Shown: positions 1 through 7,616, counted from the first letter of the stretch. The stretch: 14,922 nucleotides of DNA from JAAXTT01 sp964530215 (GCA_964530215.1 CAZHAJ010000034.1:1-14922); one strand, 5' to 3'. Translations and numbers: made by a program. The notes: generated from the sequence alone by a model not told the origin.

Positions 1-76
1 ACCGAAGAAGCACACTTTAATTGTTAATTTCTCAACTGTTACGAAGGATGGTATTATGGGAGGAGAACTGTTGTTT

Positions 77-99
77 AAGTACCCTCTGGGTACTTTTTT
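77..99 (+). terminator. Intrinsic terminator upstream of the ABC importer
   Basis: A perfect 8-bp stem (AAGTACCC at 77-84 with GGGTACTT at 88-95, loop TCT) runs into a T tract ending at 99. It most likely ends a transcript entering from the left edge and separates it from the binding-protein gene that starts at 186. An attenuator within a long leader is the alternative. No T-box or other riboswitch signature was recognised around it. Confidence 0.75.
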
Positions 100-121
100 G
101 TTTCCCCAAAACCTCTCTGTG

Positions 122-159
122 CGGAAAAATAATCGGAATGTTTACTTTCCGTTTATATA
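122..159 (+). promoter_or_regulatory. Possible promoter and operator before the binding-protein gene
   Basis: CGGAA occurs at 122-126 and 134-138, and its complement TTCCG at 147-151, giving two direct copies 12 bp apart and one inverted copy. A TATATA at 154-159 directly follows and could be a -10 element. No good -35 is visible at the expected place (about 131-136), which the repeats cover. This would suit an activated or repressed promoter, but the motif may be chance. Confidence 0.3.
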
Positions 160-185
160 AAACCACAATGAATGGGGGATAAGAA

Positions 186-1364
186 TTGAAAATTTCATCA
201 AAAAAACTAATCATTTTATTGCTTTCGCTGGTAATGCTGCTGACATTGGTTTCAGGTTGCGGAAGTAGCGGTGAACAAGGCAATCAGGAAGAAGTATATA
301 AAATAGGAGCTATTTTTGATATTACCGGACCAGCTTCTTCCCTTGGGATACCGGAAAGGGATACTGCCCTTCTGCTGGAGCAGCAAATCAATGCCAACGG
401 TGGCATTAACGGCAGAAAAGTCGAAATCATCATAGAAGATAATGAAAGCAATGAAACCAAAGCAGTTCAGGCCGCTAAAAAACTCATTGAGGTAGATAAA
501 GTATTGGCAATAGTAGGTCCCAGTACCACAGGAACTTCAATGGCAATTATCGACACCGTGCAAAGAAGCCAGATTCCAATGGTGTCGGCTGCTGCCGGCA
601 GTGCTATTGTAAACCCGGTTGATCAAAGGCAATGGGTTTTCAAAAGCGCCCAGAGTGACTCGGTGGTGGTTAACAAGATAATTGAATACTTAGTAAGTAC
701 CGGTGTGAAAAGAGTTGCCTTCCTAAGCATGAATAATGCCTTTGGTGACGGCGGCAGGAGTGTGTTCCAAGAGGAGGCACCCCAAAACGGTCTCGAAATT
801 ATTGCTATGGAAAAGTTTGGAGCCACTGATAATGATATGACACCTCAGCTTACCAAGATTAAATCAAGTAATCCTGATGCTGTTGTGGTCTGGGCAATAC
901 CACCTTCTGCTTCCATTTTAACTAAAAATTACCGTCAACTTCAGATTGATATTCCGTTAATACACAGTCATGGAATAGGAAACCAAACCTTTATAGATCT
1001 TGCTGAAGACGCTGCCAACAATGTTATTTTCCCTGTGGGCAGACTTCTTGTTGCCGAGGACCTGCCGGACAATGACCCTCAAAAAAACGTACTGGTGGAT
1101 TATGCAAAAGCTTATGAAACACAATTTAATCAACCCCGCAGCACATTTGGCGGTCATGCCCATGATGCAATCTCACTAATTGTAGCAGCTATTGAAAAGG
1201 CCGGTGATGATCCCAGTAAGATTAGAGATGAATTAGAAAACATTCAAAACTTTGCAGGCATCTCCGGAATATTTAATATGTCACCTCAAGATCATAACGG
1301 ACTTCAATTGGATTCTCTGGTTATGGTTAAAATTGTGGATAAAAAATGGACCATTCTAAAATAG
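186..1364 (+). CDS. ABC transporter substrate-binding lipoprotein, Leu/Ile/Val-binding (LivJ/LivK-like) family
   Basis: This is the extracellular ligand-binding component of a HAAT-type importer; it captures the solute and hands it to the LivHM permeases. Residues 1-24 form a lipoprotein signal (two Lys, a Leu-rich core, lipobox LVSGC) with Cys25 as the lipidated residue. The rest, to 392 aa, is a type I periplasmic-binding fold: the opening strand IGAIFDITGP, then VGPSTTGTSMA near residue 115 and GGHAHDA near residue 322, all typical of the family. The TTG start is chosen because GGGGG lies 7 nt upstream at 174-178. Ligand specificity cannot be read from sequence. Branched-chain amino acids are the default, but this family also takes up amides, urea and aromatic acids. 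The gene sits 193 nt ahead of livH, with hairpins between, which suggests it is expressed above the membrane components. Confidence 0.9.
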   Translation: MKISSKKLIILLLSLVMLLTLVSGCGSSGEQGNQEEVYKIGAIFDITGPASSLGIPERDTALLLEQQINANGGINGRKVEIIIEDNESNETKAVQAAKKLIEVDKVLAIVGPSTTGTSMAIIDTVQRSQIPMVSAAAGSAIVNPVDQRQWVFKSAQSDSVVVNKIIEYLVSTGVKRVAFLSMNNAFGDGGRSVFQEEAPQNGLEIIAMEKFGATDNDMTPQLTKIKSSNPDAVVVWAIPPSASILTKNYRQLQIDIPLIHSHGIGNQTFIDLAEDAANNVIFPVGRLLVAEDLPDNDPQKNVLVDYAKAYETQFNQPRSTFGGHAHDAISLIVAAIEKAGDDPSKIRDELENIQNFAGISGIFNMSPQDHNGLQLDSLVMVKIVDKKWTILK

Positions 1365-1371
1365 ATATTGT

Positions 1372-1406
1372 CTGCAACACATTGCACTAAGTGTAATGTG
1401 TTGCAG
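1372..1406 (+). repeat. Strong 16-bp hairpin just after the binding-protein gene
   Basis: The arm CTGCAACACATT (1372-1383) pairs perfectly with AATGTGTTGCAG (1395-1406). The stem continues inward through one G-T and three more pairs to a 3-nt loop TAA at 1388-1390. It begins 7 nt after the stop codon, and no U tract follows (TTATTCAC), so it is not a classical terminator. A 3' stabilising or processing hairpin protecting the binding-protein mRNA is the likely role. This is an inference from its position. Confidence 0.7.
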
Positions 1407-1457
1407 TTATTCACACCTATAGCCAACCTGCAATTCCAGTAATAATTAAACTTTATC

Positions 1458-1487
1458 TTGTAACCACATAAACCTATGTGGTATATT
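1458..1487 (+). promoter_or_regulatory. Candidate promoter for livHMGF with a palindrome in its spacer
   Basis: TTGTAA at 1458-1463 and TATATT at 1482-1487 are separated by 18 nt. The spacer is almost entirely filled by an 8-bp inverted repeat (ACCACATA at 1463-1470, TATGTGGT at 1475-1482, loop AACC). Either this is an operator inside a promoter, or it is an RNA hairpin in the read-through transcript. The terminator at 1496-1519 lies just beyond the predicted start site, which weakens the promoter reading. Confidence 0.35.
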
Positions 1488-1495
1488 TTCTAAGG

Positions 1496-1519
1496 AAAAC
1501 AGCAGTATTGCTGTTTTTT
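1496..1519 (+). terminator. Intrinsic terminator between the binding-protein gene and livH
   Basis: AAAACAGCA (1496-1504) pairs with TGCTGTTTT (1509-1517) around loop GTAT, and the T run continues to 1519. It lies 38 nt before the livH ATG. It should end most binding-protein transcripts and let a fraction read into the permease genes, a usual way to make more binding protein than permease. Confidence 0.75.
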
Positions 1520-1557
1520 AACGACAATGAGCTATAAAAAGAAATGGGGTTATCCCA

Positions 1558-2439
1558 ATGCATTTTGGCAGCGAAATATTACAATATTTTTTAACCGGCA
1601 TAACTTTGGGTGGTATATATGCATTGATTGCTCTAGGTTTTGTTACTATTTATACAGTAACGGGACATATAAACTTTACCCAGGGTGAATTTGTTATGTT
1701 GGGAGCCTTAATTACCGCAAATCTGGTGAAAACAGGACTGCCTTTATGGTTGGCAATTGTGACAGCTGTGGTTACAGTGGGAGCTTTTGGAGCAGCTTTT
1801 GAACGAGCTGTAATAAATCCGGCCCGCAATTCACCGGTGGTCACAGTTATTATAATTACAATCGGTTTTTCTGTAGCAATCCGAGGAATGGCTTTGCTAT
1901 TATGGGGTACACAATCCTACCCCCTTCAGCAGTTTTCTGCTGGAGAACCAATCAATATTCTTGGTGCCATCATGAATCGCCAAAGTCTTTGGATCTTATT
2001 GCTGAGTATTTTTGTGGTTACCGCACTCTTTATATTTTTTGAGCGTACCGTCATGGGAAAAGCGCTAAAAGCTTGTGCCATTAATCGATTAGCTGCAAGC
2101 TTGATGGGGATTAGTCCTCAACGGATGTCACTTTTTTGCTTTAGTGTATGTGCTGCCATCGGTGCTCTGGCAGGAATATTTATCACTCCCATTACCACTG
2201 CAACTTATGACATGGGACTGATGTTGGGTTTAAAAGGATTTGTGGCTGCTGTACTGGGAGGGTTAACCAATACCACGGGAGCAATACTTGGCGGGTTCTT
2301 GCTAGGGGTGCTGGAAGCCATGGGGGCGGGATTAATATCATCCGGTTACAAGGATGCTATTTCCTTTTTAATCCTTCTGTTAGTACTGTTAAAAAGACCT
2401 GGAGGGTTATTAGGAAAACCCGAAGGCCAAAGAGTATAA
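1558..2439 (+). CDS. livH: Branched-chain amino acid ABC transporter permease, LivH family
   Basis: Integral membrane subunit (293 aa) of the importer, expected to pair with LivM to form the translocation path. The N-terminal signature GHINFTQGEFVMLGA near residues 37-51 matches the NFxxGEF segment of LivH proteins. The cytoplasmic EAA-like loop that docks on the ATPases is GKALKACAINRLAASLMGIS, starting at Gly167. Several hydrophobic segments span the length, and size is normal for the family. It starts at ATG 1558 with a modest GGGG ribosome site near 1545. It is the first gene of the compact livHMGF block and follows an intrinsic terminator, so its expression depends on read-through or on a weak local promoter. 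Assignment to the family is secure; the transported compound is not. Confidence 0.92.
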   Translation: MHFGSEILQYFLTGITLGGIYALIALGFVTIYTVTGHINFTQGEFVMLGALITANLVKTGLPLWLAIVTAVVTVGAFGAAFERAVINPARNSPVVTVIIITIGFSVAIRGMALLLWGTQSYPLQQFSAGEPINILGAIMNRQSLWILLLSIFVVTALFIFFERTVMGKALKACAINRLAASLMGISPQRMSLFCFSVCAAIGALAGIFITPITTATYDMGLMLGLKGFVAAVLGGLTNTTGAILGGFLLGVLEAMGAGLISSGYKDAISFLILLLVLLKRPGGLLGKPEGQRV

Positions 2440-2473
2440 ACCTTAACAAAATATATAATTGCGGAGCTATCAA

Positions 2474-3547
2474 GTGAAAATAAACAGTATAAAAGAAATA
2501 TTAATAACAAACATACCGATACTAATATTGATCCTGGCAGTTATATTGGTGGCAATGTTTATACCAAACACCTATTTTTTAGGCAATTTTGTAATTATAG
2601 GCATATTTACCATTGTAGTGGTGGGACTTTGTCTTTTAATGGGTTATGCCGGGCAAGTATCCTTGGGTCATGCCGCCTTCTACGGGTTGGGGGCATATGG
2701 ATCCGCACTGCTCACTGCAAAAATGAATTTGCCGCCTCTCACCGCCATGTTAATTGCAGCTTTAATCACGGGGCTTGTTGCTTTTTTTATCGGAATAGCC
2801 ACTTTAAGACTTAAAGAACATTACTTAGCTTTGGCTACTTTAGGTTCAGGCATAATCATCTATATTTTTCTAAATGAACAGGTCAATCTTACCGGAGGTC
2901 CATCAGGTTTTTCCGGTATTCCATACTTTTATATCGGCAAGTGGGAGTTCAACACAGAAGTCAGTTATTATTATCTGGTATGGTTTTTTGTGATGCTGGC
3001 AATTCTATTTGCCAGAAACATTGTGAAAACTAGAATCGGTAGGGCCCTAAGAGCGTTGCATGCCAGCGAAATTGCAGCCACCTGTATGGGAATTCCAGCC
3101 TTTAAATATAAAGTTCAAATCTTTGTTGTAAGTGCCGTTTATGCCAGCATTGCCGGCTCCTTATACGCTCATTACATTACTTTTATGAGCCCTTCACCCT
3201 TTGGTTTTTCGGCCTCTGTGGAATTTGTACTTATGGCTGCTATCGGAGGACTTGCCAGTATCTGGGGACCTCTGTTGGGGGTAACCACTGTATTATTGTT
3301 AACTGAGTTCCTAAAAGCTGCTGTCCCTAAAATCATTCCCACCGCGGGCGGAGAATTTGAAATAATATTCTTTGGTCTAATATTAGCTGTGGTGATGATT
3401 TTCATGCCCCAGGGTCTCACCGGCGGAATAAAAGACTATTTTTCAAAGAGAAAAATCAAGCATCTCCTTAGTGGAGCCGATTCGGTTTCTGATATTGCCC
3501 GGGAAATCAGGCTACCCAACAACAAGGACAAGGGGGCCAAACAATGA
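2474..3547 (+). CDS. livM: Branched-chain amino acid ABC transporter permease, LivM family
   Basis: Second membrane subunit of the importer. The reading frame is open from a TTG at 2459, but nothing like a ribosome site precedes it. GGAG at 2463-2466 lies 7 nt before an in-frame GTG at 2474, so I place the start there, giving 357 aa. The protein opens with a hydrophobic segment (near residues 7-27). LivM-type features follow: GYAGQVSLGHAAFYGLGAYG in the first third, and the EAA-like loop GRALRALHASEIAATCMGIP near residues 190-210. The last 30 or so residues are a charged cytoplasmic tail. The stop overlaps the livG start in an ATGA, implying translational coupling. Confidence 0.9.
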   Translation: MKINSIKEILITNIPILILILAVILVAMFIPNTYFLGNFVIIGIFTIVVVGLCLLMGYAGQVSLGHAAFYGLGAYGSALLTAKMNLPPLTAMLIAALITGLVAFFIGIATLRLKEHYLALATLGSGIIIYIFLNEQVNLTGGPSGFSGIPYFYIGKWEFNTEVSYYYLVWFFVMLAILFARNIVKTRIGRALRALHASEIAATCMGIPAFKYKVQIFVVSAVYASIAGSLYAHYITFMSPSPFGFSASVEFVLMAAIGGLASIWGPLLGVTTVLLLTEFLKAAVPKIIPTAGGEFEIIFFGLILAVVMIFMPQGLTGGIKDYFSKRKIKHLLSGADSVSDIAREIRLPNNKDKGAKQ

Positions 3548-4308
3548 ATTTGCTGGAAATAGAACATTTAACCAAAAATTTTGGGGGCGTAACTGCGGTT
3601 GCAGATGTCAGTTTCCAGGTGAAGTCAGGGGAAATTGTGGCTTTTATAGGACCAAACGGAGCAGGCAAAACCACCTTATTAAACTTAATCACCGGGTTAA
3701 TTAAACCTGATTCCGGTTCTATAGTTTTTAACGACATTGAGATAACAGGAAATCCCCCGGAAAAAATTGCTTCTATGGGTATTAATAGAACTTTCCAAAA
3801 CCTTCAGCTTTTTAACGGAATGACCGCTGTGGAAAATGTTATGGTGGGTGCACACCGGCATGGACAAAAAGGTCTTCTGAAAGCAGGTTTTGCATTTCCT
3901 GGTGTAGCCGTTGAAGAAAAGAAAATTTATGAAAAGGCTTTGGAAAAGTTAGAACTGGTGGGTCTTACTGATAAAAAAAATGTGCCGGTGGAAATATTAC
4001 CCTACGGGCAGCAAAGACTCTTGGAGATAGCACGGGCTCTGGCAATGGAACCGATATTGATATTGCTTGATGAGCCGGCTGCCGGCTTAAACCAAGGTGA
4101 AACCGACATTTTAGGGGATCTGATTAGAAAATTAGCGGATATGGGAATGACCATAGTGGTTGTGGAACACAATATGGATTTAATTATGTCCATTTCTAAC
4201 CATATAATAGTACTGGATCACGGCTCGAAACTTTTTGAAGGGAATCCCCATGAAGTTCAGAACGATGCCGGTGTTATAGCAGCTTATCTGGGTGAGGAGG
4301 TTGTATAA
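3544..4308 (+). CDS. livG: Branched-chain amino acid ABC transporter ATP-binding protein, LivG family
   Basis: One of the two cytoplasmic ATPases that energise the importer. The Walker A motif GPNGAGKTT is at residues 36-44. The ABC signature is the degenerate YGQQR form usual for LivG rather than LSGGQ. Walker B is ILILLDEP, followed by a D-loop-like AAGLNQ and the switch His in VVVEHNMD. Length (254 aa) is normal. It starts at ATG 3544, overlapping the livM stop by 4 nt, with a GGGGG ribosome site about 7 nt upstream. livF follows with no intervening base. LivG and LivF are expected to form a heterodimer on LivHM. Confidence 0.95.
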   Translation: MNLLEIEHLTKNFGGVTAVADVSFQVKSGEIVAFIGPNGAGKTTLLNLITGLIKPDSGSIVFNDIEITGNPPEKIASMGINRTFQNLQLFNGMTAVENVMVGAHRHGQKGLLKAGFAFPGVAVEEKKIYEKALEKLELVGLTDKKNVPVEILPYGQQRLLEIARALAMEPILILLDEPAAGLNQGETDILGDLIRKLADMGMTIVVVEHNMDLIMSISNHIIVLDHGSKLFEGNPHEVQNDAGVIAAYLGEEVV

Positions 4309-5037
4309 TTGCTTAGAGTCACTAATCTGCACACCTGGCATAGCTGGAATCATGCCTTAAAAGGTTTGTCTTTCCATGTACCTCCCGGCAGCATTACTGC
4401 CATTGTCGGTGCCAACGGTGCCGGTAAAAGTACGCTTCTGGGAACATTGGCCGGAGTTTATAGATTTTCTGAGGGAGAAATTATTTTAGACGGAAAGCAT
4501 AGTAAAAATATGCCTCCGGAAAAGGTAGTCCAGCAAGGTATTTGCCTGGTCCCAGAGGGCAGAGAAATTTTTGGTTCTTTGTCTGTTGAAGACAATCTGA
4601 TTTTGGGAGCTTATCACCGTTGGGGAAAAGACCAACATAAAATAAAAGCAGAAGTAAATGAAATAATAGAGATTTTTCCGGCCCTGTCATCCCGCCGCAA
4701 AGATCCTGCAGGTGAATTGAGCGGTGGAATGCAGCAAATGCTGGCCATTGGTCGAGGTCTTATGGCTAAACCAAAAGTTATGTTGCTGGACGAGCCTTCT
4801 CTGGGTCTAGCACCATTATTAGTAAAGGAAATTTTTTCAACTATAGAAGACCTGAAAAGGAAGGGAACAACAATCCTTTTAGTAGAGCAAAATGCCAGAG
4901 CTGCCATGCAGGTTGCTGATTGGATTTATGTTATGGACCATGGAGAGATCGTTCTGTCAGGACACCCGGATGAACTAAAAAAAGACACCAGAGTACAACA
5001 GGCATACCTGGGCAGAGGATATGTGCAAGAATGCTAA
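4309..5037 (+). CDS. livF: Branched-chain amino acid ABC transporter ATP-binding protein, LivF family
   Basis: Second ATPase of the importer (242 aa). Walker A GANGAGKST is at residues 34-42, the signature LSGGMQQ is complete, Walker B is VMLLDEP, and the switch-His position is occupied by Gln in LLVEQN, as is normal for LivF. The N-terminal HALKGLSF is also LivF-like. The TTG start at 4309 directly follows the livG stop and is supported by GAGGAGG at 4294-4300, 8 nt upstream inside livG. Its stop overlaps by 4 nt the stop of the opposing gene at 5034, and there is no terminator before the coding region of that gene, so transcripts must run antisense into it or end inside it. Confidence 0.95.
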   Translation: MLRVTNLHTWHSWNHALKGLSFHVPPGSITAIVGANGAGKSTLLGTLAGVYRFSEGEIILDGKHSKNMPPEKVVQQGICLVPEGREIFGSLSVEDNLILGAYHRWGKDQHKIKAEVNEIIEIFPALSSRRKDPAGELSGGMQQMLAIGRGLMAKPKVMLLDEPSLGLAPLLVKEIFSTIEDLKRKGTTILLVEQNARAAMQVADWIYVMDHGEIVLSGHPDELKKDTRVQQAYLGRGYVQEC

Positions 5038-6101
5038 CTGTTTCCTTGAAATAACTGCTTTACTGTTCCATATAGCAAGCTGATCAGCAACAGTATACCC
5101 CCGTAGCCCACCAAAGGATATAAATATATAACTAGATTTGAAAAACCGAACTGACTGGATAGCAATGCCGCGATAGAGGCCGTAATTACTACAATCCTTC
5201 CTTTGCTTGGATGCTTTTGAATATCGATAATTCTTGTGACAAAACCATAAAGCGAACCCACTGCAGTTGTATAAATGGCTGCCGCTAAAACAAATGTATA
5301 TATACTCTGTAAAAACAATGAATTTCCAGCGATATATAGCATTGGTATTTCCAGCCCGGCAACCTTACTTATATTGCCTGATAAGGCAATATAGATCATA
5401 ACAGCCCCTGCCCCCAACCCCAAACCACCCAAAACAGCACCGTTTCTTATTACTTTTTTATTTTCGGCTTTTACCCCCAGGGAAGAAAGTACACCAACAG
5501 CTATAATCAAATTATAAGAGACATATAAAACAGCAGCCATAAACCAATTTATCACTAACCCGGTTTCAGCTAACTCGGGGGCAATGACATTAAGGTTAGG
5601 GGGAGTATTTATTATGGAATAAACACTGGTAGTAACTATTGCTGCAAGCAGAAACGGAACTATAATGCTTATAGAATTAATGACTCCCCCTATTCCTGAC
5701 AGTACTGTCAGGGCTGTCAACAAAGCCATAACTATATTTCCCAGTAGGCTTGATAAATTAAATTGCTGTATAAACAATGCACCACTTCCTGCGATCATTG
5801 CAGTCAAGGCACCAAATAAAAAAAAGATAATGATAGAATCTATTATTATTCCCAAGAAATTCCCGCCTGAATATTTGATTATTTTTAAATGAGAAGCCGC
5901 TTTTAAGTTTTGGCTCATATCCATAACGATATATCCAAAAACAATAAACATAATTGTAACTGTTATTATGCCCACAAGTCCCATTAATCCAAATTTTAAA
6001 AAAAATTGGAGCACTTCCTGTCCGGTGGCAAATCCCGCCCCCACAATTGTACCAATGTATGTAGCTGCAATTTTATTGCCTGAAACACCCTCTTTTCCCA
6101 T
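5034..6101 (-). CDS. YkvI-family membrane protein, putative APC-superfamily transporter
   Basis: A 355-aa polytopic membrane protein with about ten hydrophobic segments. Near the N-terminus GAGFATGQE (residues 21-29) is the glycine-rich break in the first helix that characterises the YkvI family, a LeuT-fold-like group of unproven substrate. Transport of an amino acid or similar small solute is likely from the fold, and the adjacent LIV-type importer is weakly consistent with that. It starts at ATG 6101 with AAGGA at 6111-6115. It has its own consensus promoter (6121-6150), and upstream transcription is blocked by the hairpin at 6186-6225, so it is a single-gene unit. It converges on livF with a 4-nt overlap of stop codons. 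Function stays open. Confidence 0.8.
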   Translation of the reverse strand: MGKEGVSGNKIAATYIGTIVGAGFATGQEVLQFFLKFGLMGLVGIITVTIMFIVFGYIVMDMSQNLKAASHLKIIKYSGGNFLGIIIDSIIIFFLFGALTAMIAGSGALFIQQFNLSSLLGNIVMALLTALTVLSGIGGVINSISIIVPFLLAAIVTTSVYSIINTPPNLNVIAPELAETGLVINWFMAAVLYVSYNLIIAVGVLSSLGVKAENKKVIRNGAVLGGLGLGAGAVMIYIALSGNISKVAGLEIPMLYIAGNSLFLQSIYTFVLAAAIYTTAVGSLYGFVTRIIDIQKHPSKGRIVVITASIAALLSSQFGFSNLVIYLYPLVGYGGILLLISLLYGTVKQLFQGNS

Positions 6102-6120
6102 TGTGACACTTCCTTATCGA

Positions 6121-6150
6121 ATTTTATGTTGCTACTTGTTATTGTGTCAA
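6121..6150 (-). promoter_or_regulatory. Sigma-A-type promoter of the ykvI-like gene
   Basis: On the minus strand TTGACA (6145-6150) and TAAAAT (6121-6126) are separated by 18 nt. The expected start site, around 6113-6116, falls on or beside the AAGGA ribosome site at 6111-6115, so the leader would be only about 13-15 nt long. A perfect -35 and near-perfect -10 suggest constitutive expression. Confidence 0.75.
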
Positions 6151-6185
6151 CAAAAAGGTGTTTTAATTACTCGTATTAAAATTAT

Positions 6186-6225
6186 AGATAAAAAGCATCT
6201 GCCTTTCGGCAAATGCTTTTTATCT
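6186..6225 (-). terminator. Terminator of the yedE-tusA operon (possibly bidirectional)
   Basis: Arms at 6186-6203 and 6208-6225 form an 18-bp stem with a single mismatch and a 4-nt loop (TTTC on the plus strand). Both flanks carry A/T runs (AAAAAGCAT and ATGCTTTTT), so it could act on both strands. It lies 17 nt after the tusA-like stop codon on the minus strand and separates that operon from the ykvI-like gene. Confidence 0.8.
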
Positions 6226-6242
6226 TAATATCGGTTTAATGA

Positions 6243-6455
6243 TTATTTTGACAAAATCAGTAGGTAGTCACCCTCTGATGCCGAAATCTTAACCTCCCAG
6301 CCCTTATTCTCTGCAAAACGGGTTATGTTTTCCACTGCTGCTCCATTATCTGCCAAAACCTCAATTTGTCCGGATGTTTTCTGCTCAATAGCTTTCATTG
6401 TAAGCAGTACCGGTTCCGGACAAAGTAGACCCCGGGCATCAACTTTTTTGTCCAA
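6243..6455 (-). CDS. TusA/SirA-family sulfur carrier protein
   Basis: A small cytoplasmic protein of the TusA fold; such proteins carry sulfur (possibly selenium here) as a persulfide on one Cys. DARGLLCPEP includes the diagnostic CPxP, with Cys12 as the carrier in the 70-aa version. The frame is open to a GTG at 6464, but that codon overlaps the AGGAGG ribosome site. TTG at 6455 has correct 8-nt spacing and gives MDKKVDARG, like other family members, so I choose it. It overlaps the end of yedE by 17 nt, indicating coupling. It lacks the C-terminal DsrE-like domain of full YedF. With YedE upstream, it probably accepts or relays the imported chalcogen; this is inferred from the pairing known in selenium-metabolising bacteria. 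Confidence 0.85.
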   Translation of the reverse strand: MDKKVDARGLLCPEPVLLTMKAIEQKTSGQIEVLADNGAAVENITRFAENKGWEVKISASEGDYLLILSK

Positions 6456-7527
6456 TACCTGCACCTCCTATAACTGCTTGGATATTATTTGTTCCCTTTA
6501 TACCGATAGCAAGCACCAACGCTAAGCCGATAACTGTTGCCATCTGTCCTGCCATAGGTACTCCGTCCGGACTTGCCGCAAGACCAAAATTATGGGCAAA
6601 TGCAGCTCCTGCCAATAATCCAATAATAGTTATGGCACAGTCAGTATTTCCTTCACTGGCTGCGACCAGCTGCCTTAAAGGGCAACCGCCAATCAAAGTA
6701 GATGCAGTTCCGGCTAACAGCATCCCCATAAAATTCCAAATACCATCGGTATGAGCTATCGGCTGTCCATAAAAACCGATTTTAAAAGATCCAACCGCAA
6801 CATTACCTAAAAAAGTTACTGCCAGTAATACTAATAAGCCGGTTAACAGATAGGAATCTCTGAAGAAGATGAAATCTCTAATGCCTCCCACACTGCAAAA
6901 TCGGGAGCGCTGGGCCAGAACGCCTATAATCAATCCGGAAATAATCGCTATCATCACTGGTGCATGCATGGAACCTGGTCCACTCTCGCTGGAGATAAAA
7001 ATATTTGCACCAGATACCAACAGTATTGCAATTACAATTGCTATCCCGGGGAAAATATAGCCGTTAATTTTAGTCTGTCCTGATGTTTTTCCCAGAGTAA
7101 ATCCTTTGTTCATAAAGTATATCCCTATTGACACCCCCGCTATCAGCCCTAAAATACCTACACCGGCATTTAAATCTCCGCCGGCTAACCTTAAAATTGC
7201 CCGAATAGGACATCCTAGAAATACAAGCATTCCAATCATAGAAATAAAGGCTAGAAAAAATCTTACAAAAGGGCTTGAGCCGCCCACCACTTTATATTCT
7301 TTTGACATTAAAGCAGCTATAAATGCCCCTATAATTAGTCCAAATATTTCCGGTCTCATATATTGAACCGGTGATGCTTTGTGAAAACCTAGGCCACCGC
7401 TTATATCCCTTAAAAAACAGGCTATACAATAGCCCATATTGGCTGGATTTCCAAGTTTTACAAGCATTACAGCTATAACCCCCAATAGACCTCCCGCAGC
7501 AATAACTAACAACTTCTTGTTTCTCAT
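6439..7527 (-). CDS. yedE: YedE/YeeE-family transporter, putative selenium (or sulfur) uptake protein
   Basis: A polytopic membrane protein of 362 aa. It is built as two related halves: GYCIACFLRD (Cys34, Cys37) corresponds to RFCSVGGIRD (Cys211), and GCPIRAILRL (Cys106) to GCPLRQLVAA (Cys282). Conserved Cys of this kind relay thiosulfate through the related YeeE. The N-terminal segment LGNPANMGYCIACFLRD is the form found in the YedE group associated with selenium metabolism. The frame is open to a GTG at 7557, but an AGGGGGAAA site sits just before ATG 7527, so I start there. Its partner tusA-like gene overlaps its 3' end, and the divergent lysR gene probably controls it. A sulfur substrate such as thiosulfate is the main alternative. 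Confidence 0.82.
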   Translation of the reverse strand: MRNKKLLVIAAGGLLGVIAVMLVKLGNPANMGYCIACFLRDISGGLGFHKASPVQYMRPEIFGLIIGAFIAALMSKEYKVVGGSSPFVRFFLAFISMIGMLVFLGCPIRAILRLAGGDLNAGVGILGLIAGVSIGIYFMNKGFTLGKTSGQTKINGYIFPGIAIVIAILLVSGANIFISSESGPGSMHAPVMIAIISGLIIGVLAQRSRFCSVGGIRDFIFFRDSYLLTGLLVLLAVTFLGNVAVGSFKIGFYGQPIAHTDGIWNFMGMLLAGTASTLIGGCPLRQLVAASEGNTDCAITIIGLLAGAAFAHNFGLAASPDGVPMAGQMATVIGLALVLAIGIKGTNNIQAVIGGAGIGQKS

Positions 7528-7560
7528 GACTTTCCCCCTGCCTTTGATAAAATACACCTT

Positions 7561-7590
7561 ATTTTACCAAAGAAATATTGTTAGTAAAAT
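7561..7590 (-). promoter_or_regulatory. Putative yedE promoter overlapped by an inverted repeat (candidate LysR operator)
   Basis: On the minus strand TAAAAT (7561-7566) and TTTACT (7583-7588, 4 of 6 to consensus) are 16 nt apart. The same stretch is bounded by a perfect 7-bp inverted repeat, ATTTTAC at 7561-7567 and GTAAAAT at 7584-7590. A regulator bound here would sit on both promoter elements. The divergent lysR gene 78 nt away is the obvious candidate regulator. Confidence 0.45.
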
Positions 7591-7616
7591 ACATTTTATC
7601 GCTAAAAAAGATGCTT

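Noticed and set aside
2..160. Open frame at the left edge that could be the 3' end of an upstream gene
   Set aside because: It runs straight through a well-formed intrinsic terminator (77-99) and the candidate promoter, and its translation resembles no family I know.
1515..1534. Near-repeat (18 of 20 bases) with 3725-3744 inside livG
   Set aside because: The second copy encodes ordinary livG residues and the match is AT-rich; with only two copies it is most simply chance.
2459..2473. TTG 2459 as the livM start
   Set aside because: No ribosome site precedes it, while GGAG at 2463-2466 is correctly spaced for the in-frame GTG at 2474.
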